Source: Opitutaceae bacterium (GTDB taxonomy: Bacteria > Verrucomicrobiota > Verrucomicrobiia > Opitutales > Opitutaceae). Taken from it: a stretch of 64,000 nucleotides of DNA. The stretch covers positions 1-64,000 of the forward strand of contig JAEUGX010000066.1 in assembly GCA_016795545.1 (NCBI GenBank), read 5' to 3'. Below the pieces are notes generated by a model that was not told where the DNA came from, did not search any database, and worked only from the letters and a program-made list of their open reading frames with translations. The translations under genes were made by a program, and so were the position numbers. Below are positions 25,725 to 34,517 of the stretch, piece after piece. The stretch's first letter is position 1; every line of letters begins with the position of its first letter.

Positions 25725-26636
25725 TCAAACCGCCTCTCCCAGCCGGTCCCCCATCCTTGCGTAGACTTCCCGGTTTTCCGCGCTGTGACGCACCAGGTCG
25801 TCATCGAGCCGGATCCGCCCGCGCTGGAACAGGGTCACCACGCAGGATCCGCCGAACTTGAACAGGCCCTTCTCCGCGCCCTGGGCCACCGGCTTGCCGG
25901 GCGTAAAGGTCTGGAAGATCGAGCCGACCATCGTGGCCCCGATCTCGGCGATCACGACCTCGCCGAAGACCGGGGACTCCAGCCGCGTGACCATCCGCTT
26001 GTTCTCCCACAGGTAGGCCAGGTTGCGGCGCAGGGCGATCGGGGACACCGAATACAGCCAGCCATTGATCAGCCGCGCCTCACCCGGAGTGCCCGCAACC
26101 GGGAAATGAAACCGGTGATAATCCACCGGACACAGCCGCGAGATCAGCATCGCGCCGCCGGCGAACTTCGCCGCCAGCGCGGCGTCGCCAAGGAACGAGG
26201 ACCGCGAAAACCGCTGGCCCTTCGCGTAAAACCCGTCCGCCGCGTCGACGTCCGGGAACGCCAGGTGCCGGCCGTCCGCCGGCAGCACCGCCACCCGCTC
26301 GCCGCCGGGCCCGGCCCCGGCGATCGGCCGCGCGCTCTCCTTCAGGGCGCGGTAGAAGAACTCGTTGAACGTCTTGAACGCGTAGGGCTTCTTGGCGAAC
26401 TCGTCGACGTCGAGATCGTAGTCGACGATGAAGGGCAGGATCCGGTGCGCGCTCGCCCGCTGGGACATCTTCCACCCGTAGTAGCGCGAAACCAACGCCC
26501 GCTTCACGAGCAGTTCCAGCGACAACCGGCCCAGCGCGCTGCCGTAGGTCCAGCGCAGCCAGTCCCCGCCGTAGACCTGCTCGGTCTCGACGACCCGCTT
26601 GGCGCGGTGAAAATAGCGGATGGGCTCGGCAGACAT
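25725..26636 (-). CDS. psd: Phosphatidylserine decarboxylase (proenzyme)
   Basis: A 303-residue Psd of the large type. The motif FKFGGSCVVTLF near residue 263 holds the G-S self-cleavage site whose serine becomes the pyruvoyl group. The conserved histidine motifs are PVDYHRFHFPVAG near residue 177 and an earlier PADGRHLAF near residue 120. It makes phosphatidylethanolamine at the inner membrane. Cys after the cleavage serine replaces the more common Ser or Thr. The gene stands alone, divergent from the iron alcohol dehydrogenase. Confidence 0.93.
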   Translation of the reverse strand: MSAEPIRYFHRAKRVVETEQVYGGDWLRWTYGSALGRLSLELLVKRALVSRYYGWKMSQRASAHRILPFIVDYDLDVDEFAKKPYAFKTFNEFFYRALKESARPIAGAGPGGERVAVLPADGRHLAFPDVDAADGFYAKGQRFSRSSFLGDAALAAKFAGGAMLISRLCPVDYHRFHFPVAGTPGEARLINGWLYSVSPIALRRNLAYLWENKRMVTRLESPVFGEVVIAEIGATMVGSIFQTFTPGKPVAQGAEKGLFKFGGSCVVTLFQRGRIRLDDDLVRHSAENREVYARMGDRLGEAV

Positions 26637-26794
26637 CCGCGCCAGCAAGCACACTCGTCCCGCCGGAGGCAAAGCAGAATGCCAGCCGGGCCGTCCCCGG
26701 CCGGCGGCTCCGGGGTCTTCCCCCCCCGGCCGCCCGCGCCCCCTCCCTCCTCTCGCCTGCTCGCGTGACAATTCGCGCATTGCGCGCGTCAAGG

Positions 26795-26823
26795 TTGCCA
26801 TTCCCCTCGATTCAGCGTAGTTT
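26795..26823 (+). promoter_or_regulatory. Promoter of the iron alcohol dehydrogenase, leaderless type
   Basis: TTGCCA (26795-26800), a 17-nt spacer and TAGTTT (26818-26823). The ATG at 26832 starts 9 nt after the -10, so transcription should begin at or within a base or two of the start codon. Confidence 0.6.
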
Positions 26824-26831
26824 GCGCGCCC

Positions 26832-27989
26832 ATGGAGAATTTCACGTTCCACAATCCCACCCGCATCCACTTCGGACGCGGCCAGATTGCCAGCCTTCGC
26901 CAGGAACTGCCGGCCGACGCCCGCATCCTGCTGCTCGCCGGCGGCGGCAGCATCCGGCAAAACGGAGTTTACGACCAGGTGGTGAAGGCCCTCGGCGCCC
27001 GCACGGTCTTCGAGTTTTTCGGCGTCGAGGCCAACCCGGATTTCGACACGCTGATGCGGGCGGTCGAAATCTGCCGCCGCGAGCAGGTCAGCTGGATCCT
27101 GCCCGTCGGCGGCGGCTCGGTCCTCGACGGGGCGAAATTCGTCGCCGCGGCCGTGCATTTCCCGGGCGATCCCTGGAACATCCTCGCCAAGCGCGTGCGG
27201 CAGCTGGCCCATGCCCTGCCCATCGGCGCCGTCCTGACCCTGCCGGCCACCGGCTCGGAGTCCAACGGCGCCGCGGTCATCTCCCGGCGCCGGACCCGGG
27301 AGAAGCTCGCGTTCATCAGCCCCGACGTCTACCCGCGGTTCTCCATCCTCGACCCCGAGACCACCTTCTCGCTCCCGCCCCGCCAGATCGCCAACGGGAT
27401 CGGCGACGCCTTCACGCACGTCATCGAGCAGTACCTCACCTACCCCGCCGACGCCGCCATCCAGGACCGCTTCGCGGAAGGCGTGATGCTCACGCTCATG
27501 GAGGTCGGCCCGAAGACGCTGGCGAACCCAGCCGACTACGACGCGCGCGCCAATCTGGTGTGGGCCGCCACCTGCGCCCTCAACGGCTGGATCGGCGTCG
27601 GCGTGCCGCAGGACTGGGCCACGCACATGATCGGCCACGAGCTGACCGCCCTGCACGAGATCGACCACGCCCGCACGCTCGCCATCGTCCTGCCCAGCCT
27701 GCTCCAGGTCCAGCGGGATGCCAAGCGGGGCAAGCTCCTGCAGTACGCCGAACGCGTCTGGGGCCTACGCGAGGGCCCGCCCGCCACGCGGATCGACGCC
27801 GCCATCGCCAAGACCCGCGCGTTCTACGAATCCCTCGGGCTCAAGACCCGCCTCTCCGACTACAACGTCGGCCCCGACACCGCCGCCGAGGTGGCCCGCC
27901 GGCTGAAGGCCCGGGGCATGGTGAAGCTGGGCGAGCGCGGCGACATCACGCCCGAGAAGGTGGAGGAGATCCTCCGCGCCGCCGCCTGA
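26832..27989 (+). CDS. Iron-containing alcohol dehydrogenase (YqhD/BDH type)
   Basis: A 385-residue group III dehydrogenase. GGGSIRQNGVYDQV near residue 38 and PVGGGSVLDGAKF near residue 95 bind the nicotinamide cofactor. Metal ligands are Asp and His in GDAFTHVIEQY near residue 195 and two His in MIGHELTALHEIDHARTLAIV near residue 265. YqhD-type enzymes reduce aldehydes with NADPH in the cytosol and use zinc or iron. It has its own promoter and stands between psd and the thioredoxin-like gene. Confidence 0.92.
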   Translation: MENFTFHNPTRIHFGRGQIASLRQELPADARILLLAGGGSIRQNGVYDQVVKALGARTVFEFFGVEANPDFDTLMRAVEICRREQVSWILPVGGGSVLDGAKFVAAAVHFPGDPWNILAKRVRQLAHALPIGAVLTLPATGSESNGAAVISRRRTREKLAFISPDVYPRFSILDPETTFSLPPRQIANGIGDAFTHVIEQYLTYPADAAIQDRFAEGVMLTLMEVGPKTLANPADYDARANLVWAATCALNGWIGVGVPQDWATHMIGHELTALHEIDHARTLAIVLPSLLQVQRDAKRGKLLQYAERVWGLREGPPATRIDAAIAKTRAFYESLGLKTRLSDYNVGPDTAAEVARRLKARGMVKLGERGDITPEKVEEILRAAA

Positions 27990-28010
27990 GGGCGCGGCGC
28001 CGCGGACGGC

Positions 28011-29321
28011 TCACTCCGTCTTCCCGCCCAGCTCGCGCAACTCATCCCCGGCGCGCAAGGGAGCCAACCCGAGCTCCCGCCGCACCACCTCTTCCAGGTT
28101 GCGCAACCCTCCGCTGCCCTCCGTGTGCACCACCAGCAGGCCCCGCCGGTCGAGGAGGAGGTACTGCGGGATGGCGAGGAAGCCAAACTGGCTCGCAAAC
28201 CGGTTCTTCATCCCGCGGCCATCGAAGAACTGCGGCCACGTGATCTGGTCCTGCGCGAGCGTGTCGAGCAGCCGGGAACGATCTTCCGGCTTCATCTCAC
28301 AGGCGATGCCGATCACCTCGAAGCCCTGCGCCTGATATCGGTCATACACCGCCTTGAGCAGGGGCTTTTGCACCTTGCAGGCGCTGCACCAGGTGGCCGC
28401 CCAGAAATCGATCAGCACCACCTTGCCTCGCAGGCGGCGGAGGTCCACCTCGCGGCCGTCCACCGCCGTGAACCGCATCTCCAGCGGCGTTCGCCGCGCC
28501 TCATCCAAGGCCAGGTGCGCCGCGGCCAACGCCCGCAACGCGGCATGCGGACTGTCGGCCAGCAACCGCTGGGCCACGCGCACGCTCTCCGGAGCGTAGC
28601 GGCGCGCCCGGCGGAAGAAGGTATGCGCCGCCGCCGTCACGAGGTCGTCCGGCGCCGCGGGGAACTCCCGGCCCAGATCGGCCAGGCGCCCCGCCCAGGC
28701 ATCCCAATCGACCGTGGCCGCGAAATCGACCGGCACCTGGCGGGCGGCGGCCTCGATGAACCGCTGATCCGGGGCGTTCACCTCCTGGATCCGCAGTTTC
28801 ACGCGCAGCTCCAAGGGGGCCCGCGGGTCCGCCGCGCCCGTGGAACGGATCCCGGGGTAGAGCTCGCGCCAGCGGGCCACGGCGGCCTCGTCGATCTCGG
28901 GCGGCGACGCGCCGGGCTCGCCGGCCCGCCACAGCGTCGACAAGCGCAGGTAGCGCGGATGCCTCCTCAGCGTGGCCTCGAGCCAGACCCAGCAGCGCGG
29001 GTCGTCCGGGTAACGCTGGAAGAACTGCACCCCCAGGTCCCGGAGCACTCGGTTGGAGCTCTCTTGCCAGGCCGGATACCCCCGGTAATCCGGCGGGGCC
29101 AGCCCCGGCAGCGGCGAGGACACCGAGAGCGGCGGGATCGCCGTGATCAGCGTCTGGATTTCCGCCCATTCCGCTTCGCGGTCCGGGGCCGCGGCGGCGG
29201 GCAGAGGCAGGAGGCTCGTCTCCACGACCCCGCGGATTTTCTCCACCTGTCCGGGCGCGGGCGTCAGGAGCCCGCAACCGCAGGCGATGCACCCCAGCCG
29301 TAGTTTCAGTCCTGCCCGCAT
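28011..29321 (-). CDS. Secreted TlpA-like thioredoxin-domain protein
   Basis: A 436-residue protein with a short N-terminal signal-like segment (LRLGCIACGCGLL) that may be a lipoprotein signal. A helical region (about 50-285) of unknown type precedes a TlpA/AhpC-like thioredoxin domain (about 290-425) with active site WAATWCSACKVQ and cis-proline region FLAIPQYLLLD. The CSAC pair suggests thiol-disulfide exchange in the cell envelope. It follows the TonB receptor by 7 nt and is the last gene of the sigma/FecR/receptor operon, a place where TlpA-like proteins also occur in Bacteroidota. Confidence 0.85.
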   Translation of the reverse strand: MRAGLKLRLGCIACGCGLLTPAPGQVEKIRGVVETSLLPLPAAAAPDREAEWAEIQTLITAIPPLSVSSPLPGLAPPDYRGYPAWQESSNRVLRDLGVQFFQRYPDDPRCWVWLEATLRRHPRYLRLSTLWRAGEPGASPPEIDEAAVARWRELYPGIRSTGAADPRAPLELRVKLRIQEVNAPDQRFIEAAARQVPVDFAATVDWDAWAGRLADLGREFPAAPDDLVTAAAHTFFRRARRYAPESVRVAQRLLADSPHAALRALAAAHLALDEARRTPLEMRFTAVDGREVDLRRLRGKVVLIDFWAATWCSACKVQKPLLKAVYDRYQAQGFEVIGIACEMKPEDRSRLLDTLAQDQITWPQFFDGRGMKNRFASQFGFLAIPQYLLLDRRGLLVVHTEGSGGLRNLEEVVRRELGLAPLRAGDELRELGGKTE

Positions 29322-29328
29322 GCCCGCC

Positions 29329-32300
29329 TCAGAAGCGCTTCGTCACCCGCAGGCTATAGGTGCGCTGCCGCAGGTCGCCGTAGGGGCTGAGGTAGTAGTT
29401 CGCCGCGTAGAAAACATCCACCGGCGGCAGCTCGGCAAAAACATTGGTCACCACCAGCTGCACGCTCAGCCCCGCCAACAGGGAGGCCACGAGTCCGTCG
29501 CGCGCCGCGCCCCCGCGGTCCTCGCCGCGCGGCCATTCGTAGGACAGGAAGGCGTCGTGATAGAGCTGCGAGGGGATCGTGTCGCTCCCCTGCGCCGTGA
29601 TGTATGCGGGGGAAAGATAGACCCCGCCGTTGGCGAATTGGACCGAGTTCGGGCCGCCGGCCGCGCCGGACTGCCGGTAGTGGCCGAAGAAGCGGACCGA
29701 CCAGCCCAGGCTCCATGCACGCCGATCCCAGCGCAGCCCGACCACGGCCTTGCGGCTGGCCGCGCCACCTTCCGCAGGAAAATCGACCGCGTCGTAGACC
29801 GGCAGGGTGGGCGAATACTGGTTCAAGAGATGGCGAATGAGGGATCCGGATGCCTGCAGGCTGAAGTCACCCCACGCCGTCGGCCGGCTGTAGCTGAGGT
29901 TGAGATCCCAGCCGGAGGTCTCGCGGCGGTAGAGGTTGATCGCGCTGACATCGACCAGGGTCACGAGGTTGGCGGAATTGCGCACAATCCTGTCCGGATG
30001 CATCGCCTCCAGCTCCACGAGCACGTTGGCGCCGAGCTGTCCCACCGCATTCGACTGCCGGATGGAATAGTACTCGAGATTCGCGCGCAGTCCCTTGATC
30101 CGCGGTTGCTGCGGCTCCCACACCAGGCCCGCGTTCCAGCTCTCGGAGCTTTGGGGCTTCAGCTCCGGGTTGCCTCCCGAAATGGTGTTCACCTCATAGA
30201 AACGAATCCCGCTGCCGAAGTCCGTGCCCACCGTGGGGTTCTTCGGGTCGCTGATGAACGAGGTATTCGGGTCGATCTCGGGATTCTTCACCAACTGCTC
30301 GGGCGCCGGTGGGAGGAAGGCGGTGGCCCGCGAGGCGCGCAGGATGACGTCCCGCACCGGCTGGAGCTTGAGCCCGACGGTGTAATTGGTGGACGCATAG
30401 CGGTCCCGGCTGAAATAGGGCTGACCGCCCCGCGTCGGCCCGGCGTAGGTCGTGGTCGGATTCGCGAGGCGGTAGAAGGTGGTCGACGAGATCGTGCCGC
30501 TGTCCACCGCGTAATGCTCGCTGCGGCCCGCCACCTGCAGGTCGACGGCCTGCATCCAGGAATACCTCCCGCGGGCCAGCAGGGGGACCGTCACCTCCCC
30601 ATAGGCGCTGCCCGTCTCCTGATCGCGGGCGTAGAAGCGCGTGAGATTGCTGCCGGCGGTGGTGAGCGGAAGGATGCGGTCCACCTGGCTGTCGGCCGTC
30701 GTGGCCAGCCGGTAACCCAGCCCGACCGCCAGCGACGGCGAGCCCCATGGCAGGGCCGGCAGCGGTCCGGTGCCGCGCAGGGAGAAATCCCGCAGCTGCG
30801 ACGCGCCGCGCGTCACCACGGGCGCGAAATATTTGTCGATGGCCAGCGGGGCGACGCGGGGATCGACGAACGGGTTCAAGGCGCCGCTGAGGAGGTCCGC
30901 GTTGCGCGCCGCGTCGTCGATGTTGTAAAACACCGAATCAAACTCGTTCCGGGAAACCGTGCAGTCGGCCTCCCCCATCCAGCCCGCCGGGAGCTGCGCC
31001 ACCGCCCCCAGGGTCAGGGTCGTGGTATCCGAAGCCGCCGTGATCGCCAGGTCCGCGGGAGTCGCGGGGCGGATGCGCACCGCCGCCGTGAACGGGTTGG
31101 TCGGAGCGGCGGCCGGGACCGTGTAGGCGAAAGATTGCGGGTTGAAGGTCGAGGCCGACCGGTTCTCGTGGCGTCCGAAGTCGGCGAACAGCTCCACCGT
31201 CGCTCCCAGCTGCCGCCGCAGCGCCACGGCGAATGACTTGGTCTCCGGGGACACCCCCAGGGGACGGCGCAGCCCGGTGGGCCCCTGATTGGTGTCGGGC
31301 AGGTCGAAATTCCATGCCCCCGCATTGGCCAGCAGTCCGGCCGCCAGTTGCGTCGGCGACCCGCCCGGCATCGTGCCGGCCGGCACGTAAGTGTTCCGCG
31401 ATCCCAGCGACCCGCCGGCCTTGAGCGTCAGGTTCGTCGCGGTTGAACTGCTGGGCGCGATGTTCGGCAGGGCCCCGAGAAAAGGATTGGTGCTGGTGAA
31501 CAGCAGGGACGGCGCGTTCTGCCGGATCTGCTGCAGCGCCCGCTCGAAGGCCCCGCGCCGATCCCGGAACAGCAGCGCGGAGGCATCGGCCCAGTGCGCG
31601 TTCAGCAGCACATGCGTCCGGCCGCCCTCCAGCGCCATGCCGTAACTCGCGGCGACCATCCGCTGGGGAGCGTCCGCGTCCCACGGGCCCCCGTAGCTGA
31701 CGCTGAGCTCGCCGCCCCGATAATCGCGCCGCAGGATCACGTTCACGACGCCGCCGATGGCGCTGCCCCCGTAGATGCCGGAGGCGGAGGAAGGCAGCAC
31801 CTCGATGCGCTCGATCGCGCTCACGGGGATCGCGTTCAGGTCCGGCTGGCCGTCCCAGGCTCCGCTGGCCACGACGGTGGAAACGCCCGCGCTCCGGCGG
31901 CCGTTGATCAGCACCAAGGTCTTGTCCGCGCCGAGCCCGCGCAGGTTGATCGCACTGGTGTTGCCGAACGTGGCGGAGCCGCTGGAGTCGAGCCCGGCGT
32001 TCTGGCTGTTGGTCAGCGCCACGGAATTCATCGTCAGCCGCTGCTTCAGGAAATCCTCGACGTTGGCGGCCCCGGACTGCGCGATGGCCTTCAGGTCGTA
32101 GATCACATAGGGCTGCGCGTCGTTGATCGTGCGGGGAATGTCCATATTCCCCGAGACGAAGGGCCGTTCCTTCCGGCCGGCGACTTCGAAGGGGTCCAGC
32201 TCGACCACTCCGTCATTTTTTTTTGCGCTGACCGTGTACGGTTCCAGTTGCATCGGTCCCTCCTGCTTGGCGGGAACCGCGATCGCACTGAGCTCCAGCC

Positions 32301-32841
32301 GGTGCCCGGCGGCCACCTCGACCTCGGTCACCCTGGTGTCCTGCCGCCCCTCCGCCTGGATGAGGACCCGGTGCTCGCCCGGGGGAACCTCCTCGAGCCT
32401 GAATCTTCCGCGCCGGTCGGTGACGACCGACTTGTCGGTGCCGACGACGGCGACCCGGGCGCCCACCAGCGGACGGCGGCTCTTCTCCTCGATCACGCTG
32501 CCCTCGATGGCGCCGAACCCCGGGACGGCGGAACGGGAGAGCGCAAAGTTGCCGTTCGCCGTGGGCTCGATCACCAACCCGCTGCCGGCCAGCATCTGCC
32601 GCAAGGCTTCCGCGGGCAGCAGCTCGCCCTTGACCGCGCGGGCGACGGCTTGTCGCAGGTCCTCGTGCAGGTAGACAACCTGGGCGCCGGACTGCTTGGT
32701 GAACAACCGGAGGGCCGCGGGGGCGGGCTGCGCCGGGATATCAAAGCTGACCGGGACGGCGGCATGCGCGAAGATGCTCGTGAACACGAACCAGGCGCAG
32801 GCCGGAGCCCAGCGTAAAAACACAGTGCGAGAAGCGGTCAT
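29329..32841 (-). CDS. TonB-dependent transducer with STN and carboxypeptidase-like domains
   Basis: About 1170 residues from ATG 32841, with signal peptide (FVFTSIFAHAA). The STN domain (about 30-105) takes part in cell-surface signalling. A carboxypeptidase-regulatory-like domain (110-195) follows, then two TonB-box-like strings, LEPYTVSA and LDPFEVAG, a plug domain with INLRGLGADKTLVLINGRR, and a 22-strand barrel ending in Phe. It would import an unknown ligand and signal to FecR. GTG 32859 is an alternative start. A run of nine A (32216-32224, T on the plus strand) lies between the TonB boxes and could slip. Confidence 0.93.
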   Translation of the reverse strand: MTASRTVFLRWAPACAWFVFTSIFAHAAVPVSFDIPAQPAPAALRLFTKQSGAQVVYLHEDLRQAVARAVKGELLPAEALRQMLAGSGLVIEPTANGNFALSRSAVPGFGAIEGSVIEEKSRRPLVGARVAVVGTDKSVVTDRRGRFRLEEVPPGEHRVLIQAEGRQDTRVTEVEVAAGHRLELSAIAVPAKQEGPMQLEPYTVSAKKNDGVVELDPFEVAGRKERPFVSGNMDIPRTINDAQPYVIYDLKAIAQSGAANVEDFLKQRLTMNSVALTNSQNAGLDSSGSATFGNTSAINLRGLGADKTLVLINGRRSAGVSTVVASGAWDGQPDLNAIPVSAIERIEVLPSSASGIYGGSAIGGVVNVILRRDYRGGELSVSYGGPWDADAPQRMVAASYGMALEGGRTHVLLNAHWADASALLFRDRRGAFERALQQIRQNAPSLLFTSTNPFLGALPNIAPSSSTATNLTLKAGGSLGSRNTYVPAGTMPGGSPTQLAAGLLANAGAWNFDLPDTNQGPTGLRRPLGVSPETKSFAVALRRQLGATVELFADFGRHENRSASTFNPQSFAYTVPAAAPTNPFTAAVRIRPATPADLAITAASDTTTLTLGAVAQLPAGWMGEADCTVSRNEFDSVFYNIDDAARNADLLSGALNPFVDPRVAPLAIDKYFAPVVTRGASQLRDFSLRGTGPLPALPWGSPSLAVGLGYRLATTADSQVDRILPLTTAGSNLTRFYARDQETGSAYGEVTVPLLARGRYSWMQAVDLQVAGRSEHYAVDSGTISSTTFYRLANPTTTYAGPTRGGQPYFSRDRYASTNYTVGLKLQPVRDVILRASRATAFLPPAPEQLVKNPEIDPNTSFISDPKNPTVGTDFGSGIRFYEVNTISGGNPELKPQSSESWNAGLVWEPQQPRIKGLRANLEYYSIRQSNAVGQLGANVLVELEAMHPDRIVRNSANLVTLVDVSAINLYRRETSGWDLNLSYSRPTAWGDFSLQASGSLIRHLLNQYSPTLPVYDAVDFPAEGGAASRKAVVGLRWDRRAWSLGWSVRFFGHYRQSGAAGGPNSVQFANGGVYLSPAYITAQGSDTIPSQLYHDAFLSYEWPRGEDRGGAARDGLVASLLAGLSVQLVVTNVFAELPPVDVFYAANYYLSPYGDLRQRTYSLRVTKRF

Positions 32842-32882
32842 GCCTGGTGCGACGAACACCCCGCCCGAACTACGCTGAAAAT

Positions 32883-33755
32883 TTACGGGGGGCCCGGCGG
32901 CGTCTGGCGGCGCACCCGGTATGAACCGTCGCGGTTGTCGATGATCTCAATCACCCGCGTGGCCCGCAACGACAGCAGGAACGCAGGCAAATCGTCGAGC
33001 GAGCAGCTGCCACCCAGGCGGACCGAGGCGACCTCGGGCGCGACCTCGAATCTCTTGCCGTGGTAGCGGGCGATGCGGCCCACCGCATCGCCCACCGTCA
33101 TCTCATCGAGCATCAGCCGGCCCTCGCGCCACGCCGTGACGCGCTCGAGATCGGCGGCGTTCAAGGCGTGGACGCTCGCATCCCCGGAACGGAACTGCTG
33201 CCCGGGAGCCAGCGGGACCTCCGCCCGCCCCCTGCCGGCAGCCGACGTCTCCATCGCCACGGCGCCGTCCAGGAGCGTCACCTCCACCTGCCGGTCGGCC
33301 AGCAGGCGCACGTTGAAGCGCGTGCCTGTGACGCGCACGGTGCCGGCCGGCGTCTCCACCAGGAACGGATGCTCGGTGTCCTTCGCGACCGTGAAGAAGG
33401 CCTCTCCCGCCGTGAGCCGGACCATCCGGCGCCCGTAGCGGAAATCCGTGCGCAGCTGGGTCTGCGCGTTCAGATCGGCATGGGAGCCATCCCGCAAGGC
33501 GACGGTTTGGCGGTTGGCCACCTGGGTGAGAATCTCGTCGGTGGAGCGGAAATAAGGGACCGCCCACACCCCCAGCCCGATCAGCAGCCCAGCGACGCCC
33601 AGGCCGCGGCGGACCTTCCGCCGGCGCTTTTCCTGCTGCCTGACCGCGACCGCCACGCGCTCCGCCAGCGCCTGCGCCAGGCCCTGGCTCCTCGCGCGAT
33701 CGAACAGGGTTCCGCGCGTGGCGGCATCGGGGGGCAATGGAAGGGATGCGCACAT
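32883..33755 (-). CDS. FecR-type anti-sigma factor
   Basis: A 290-residue protein: a cytosolic basic segment, one membrane helix near residue 60 (GLLIGLGVWAVPYF), then a periplasmic FecR domain (TVALRDGSHADLNAQTQL, VETPAGTVRVTGTRFNVRL). The C-terminal STN-like segment ends DGSYRVRR. FecR proteins hold the ECF sigma factor until the TonB receptor signals ligand. ATG 33755 begins 1 nt after the sigma stop. The receptor follows after 23-41 nt, so all three are in one transcript. Confidence 0.92.
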   Translation of the reverse strand: MCASLPLPPDAATRGTLFDRARSQGLAQALAERVAVAVRQQEKRRRKVRRGLGVAGLLIGLGVWAVPYFRSTDEILTQVANRQTVALRDGSHADLNAQTQLRTDFRYGRRMVRLTAGEAFFTVAKDTEHPFLVETPAGTVRVTGTRFNVRLLADRQVEVTLLDGAVAMETSAAGRGRAEVPLAPGQQFRSGDASVHALNAADLERVTAWREGRLMLDEMTVGDAVGRIARYHGKRFEVAPEVASVRLGGSCSLDDLPAFLLSLRATRVIEIIDNRDGSYRVRRQTPPGPP

Positions 33756-33756
33756 G

Positions 33757-34323
33757 TCAGTCGAATAGGTGCGCGATCCCGCGCTTGGCGAGGTAAGCTT
33801 GGCAGTGGCGGAGACCTTGGAGCGTGTATTTTTCAACGGTCCGGACGGGGAGATTCAGCGCGGCAGCGGTTTCCTTCTGGGAAAGTCCGTTCACCTTGTG
33901 CAGCAGAATGACCGCCCGCTCCTTGGCCGGGAGCTGGGCGATGGACTGGGCCAGCAGCTGGAGCAGCTCATCGGTAAGCAGGGTTTCGACCGCAGTGGGC
34001 CTACTCTCTGGGACGAGGATATCCTCCGAACTACGCCGGGAATCGATGGGGCTGCGCCGTTCGCGGCGCACGATGTCGAGGGCGAGGTGACGGGCGATCT
34101 TGAACAGGAAGGCCTTGGCGCTGGCGATCGGCCGGACCGTCCGCGCCTTCCAGATCTTTAGGTAAGACTCCTGCACGACGTCGTCGACGTCACGCACCGA
34201 GGGGAACTGTCCGCGCAAATACGACTTCAACTGGGAGCCGTGCGCATGCACCTCCCGCTCGAACCATTCATTGGCCGATGGTGCGGCAACGCGCTCAGTG
34301 GATCCGGAAGGCGTGGTGCTCAC
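33757..34323 (-). CDS. ECF RNA polymerase sigma factor (FecI-like)
   Basis: A 188-residue ECF sigma factor from GTG 34323. Region 2 includes VDDVVQESYLKIW (about 48-60) and FLFKIARHLALDIVRR (about 71-86). Region 4 includes LPAKERAVILLHKVNGLSQKE and TVEKYTLQGLRHC. It should direct RNA polymerase to the receptor operon and perhaps to other targets. A longer in-frame extension up to 34512 overlaps the divergent TPR gene promoter and is not family-like. The start is uncertain. Confidence 0.88.
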   Translation of the reverse strand: MSTTPSGSTERVAAPSANEWFEREVHAHGSQLKSYLRGQFPSVRDVDDVVQESYLKIWKARTVRPIASAKAFLFKIARHLALDIVRRERRSPIDSRRSSEDILVPESRPTAVETLLTDELLQLLAQSIAQLPAKERAVILLHKVNGLSQKETAAALNLPVRTVEKYTLQGLRHCQAYLAKRGIAHLFD

Positions 34324-34476
34324 GTGGATGCGGGGACGGGGCGGAGCAGCGTGTGCGCCAAAGTCCGCGCAAAAGCGAGCCCTTTTGCCACCGTCACGGC
34401 GTCCGGCCCTCGCGCCCGCGGCAGCATGGCCGCGGCGGCCGCGAATTCCGCGCATCTCCTCCGGGTTGATTTCGCT

Positions 34477-34504
34477 TTGCGCCCACCTTCCCGCCCGGTA
34501 GTCA
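34477..34504 (+). promoter_or_regulatory. Promoter of the TPR gene
   Basis: TTGCGC (34477-34482), a 16-nt spacer and TAGTCA (34499-34504), 13 nt before ATG 34518. Same TAGNNN pattern and short leader as at other genes here, although the last base of the -10 is A. Confidence 0.4.
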
Positions 34505-34517
34505 TCCGTCACCTTCT

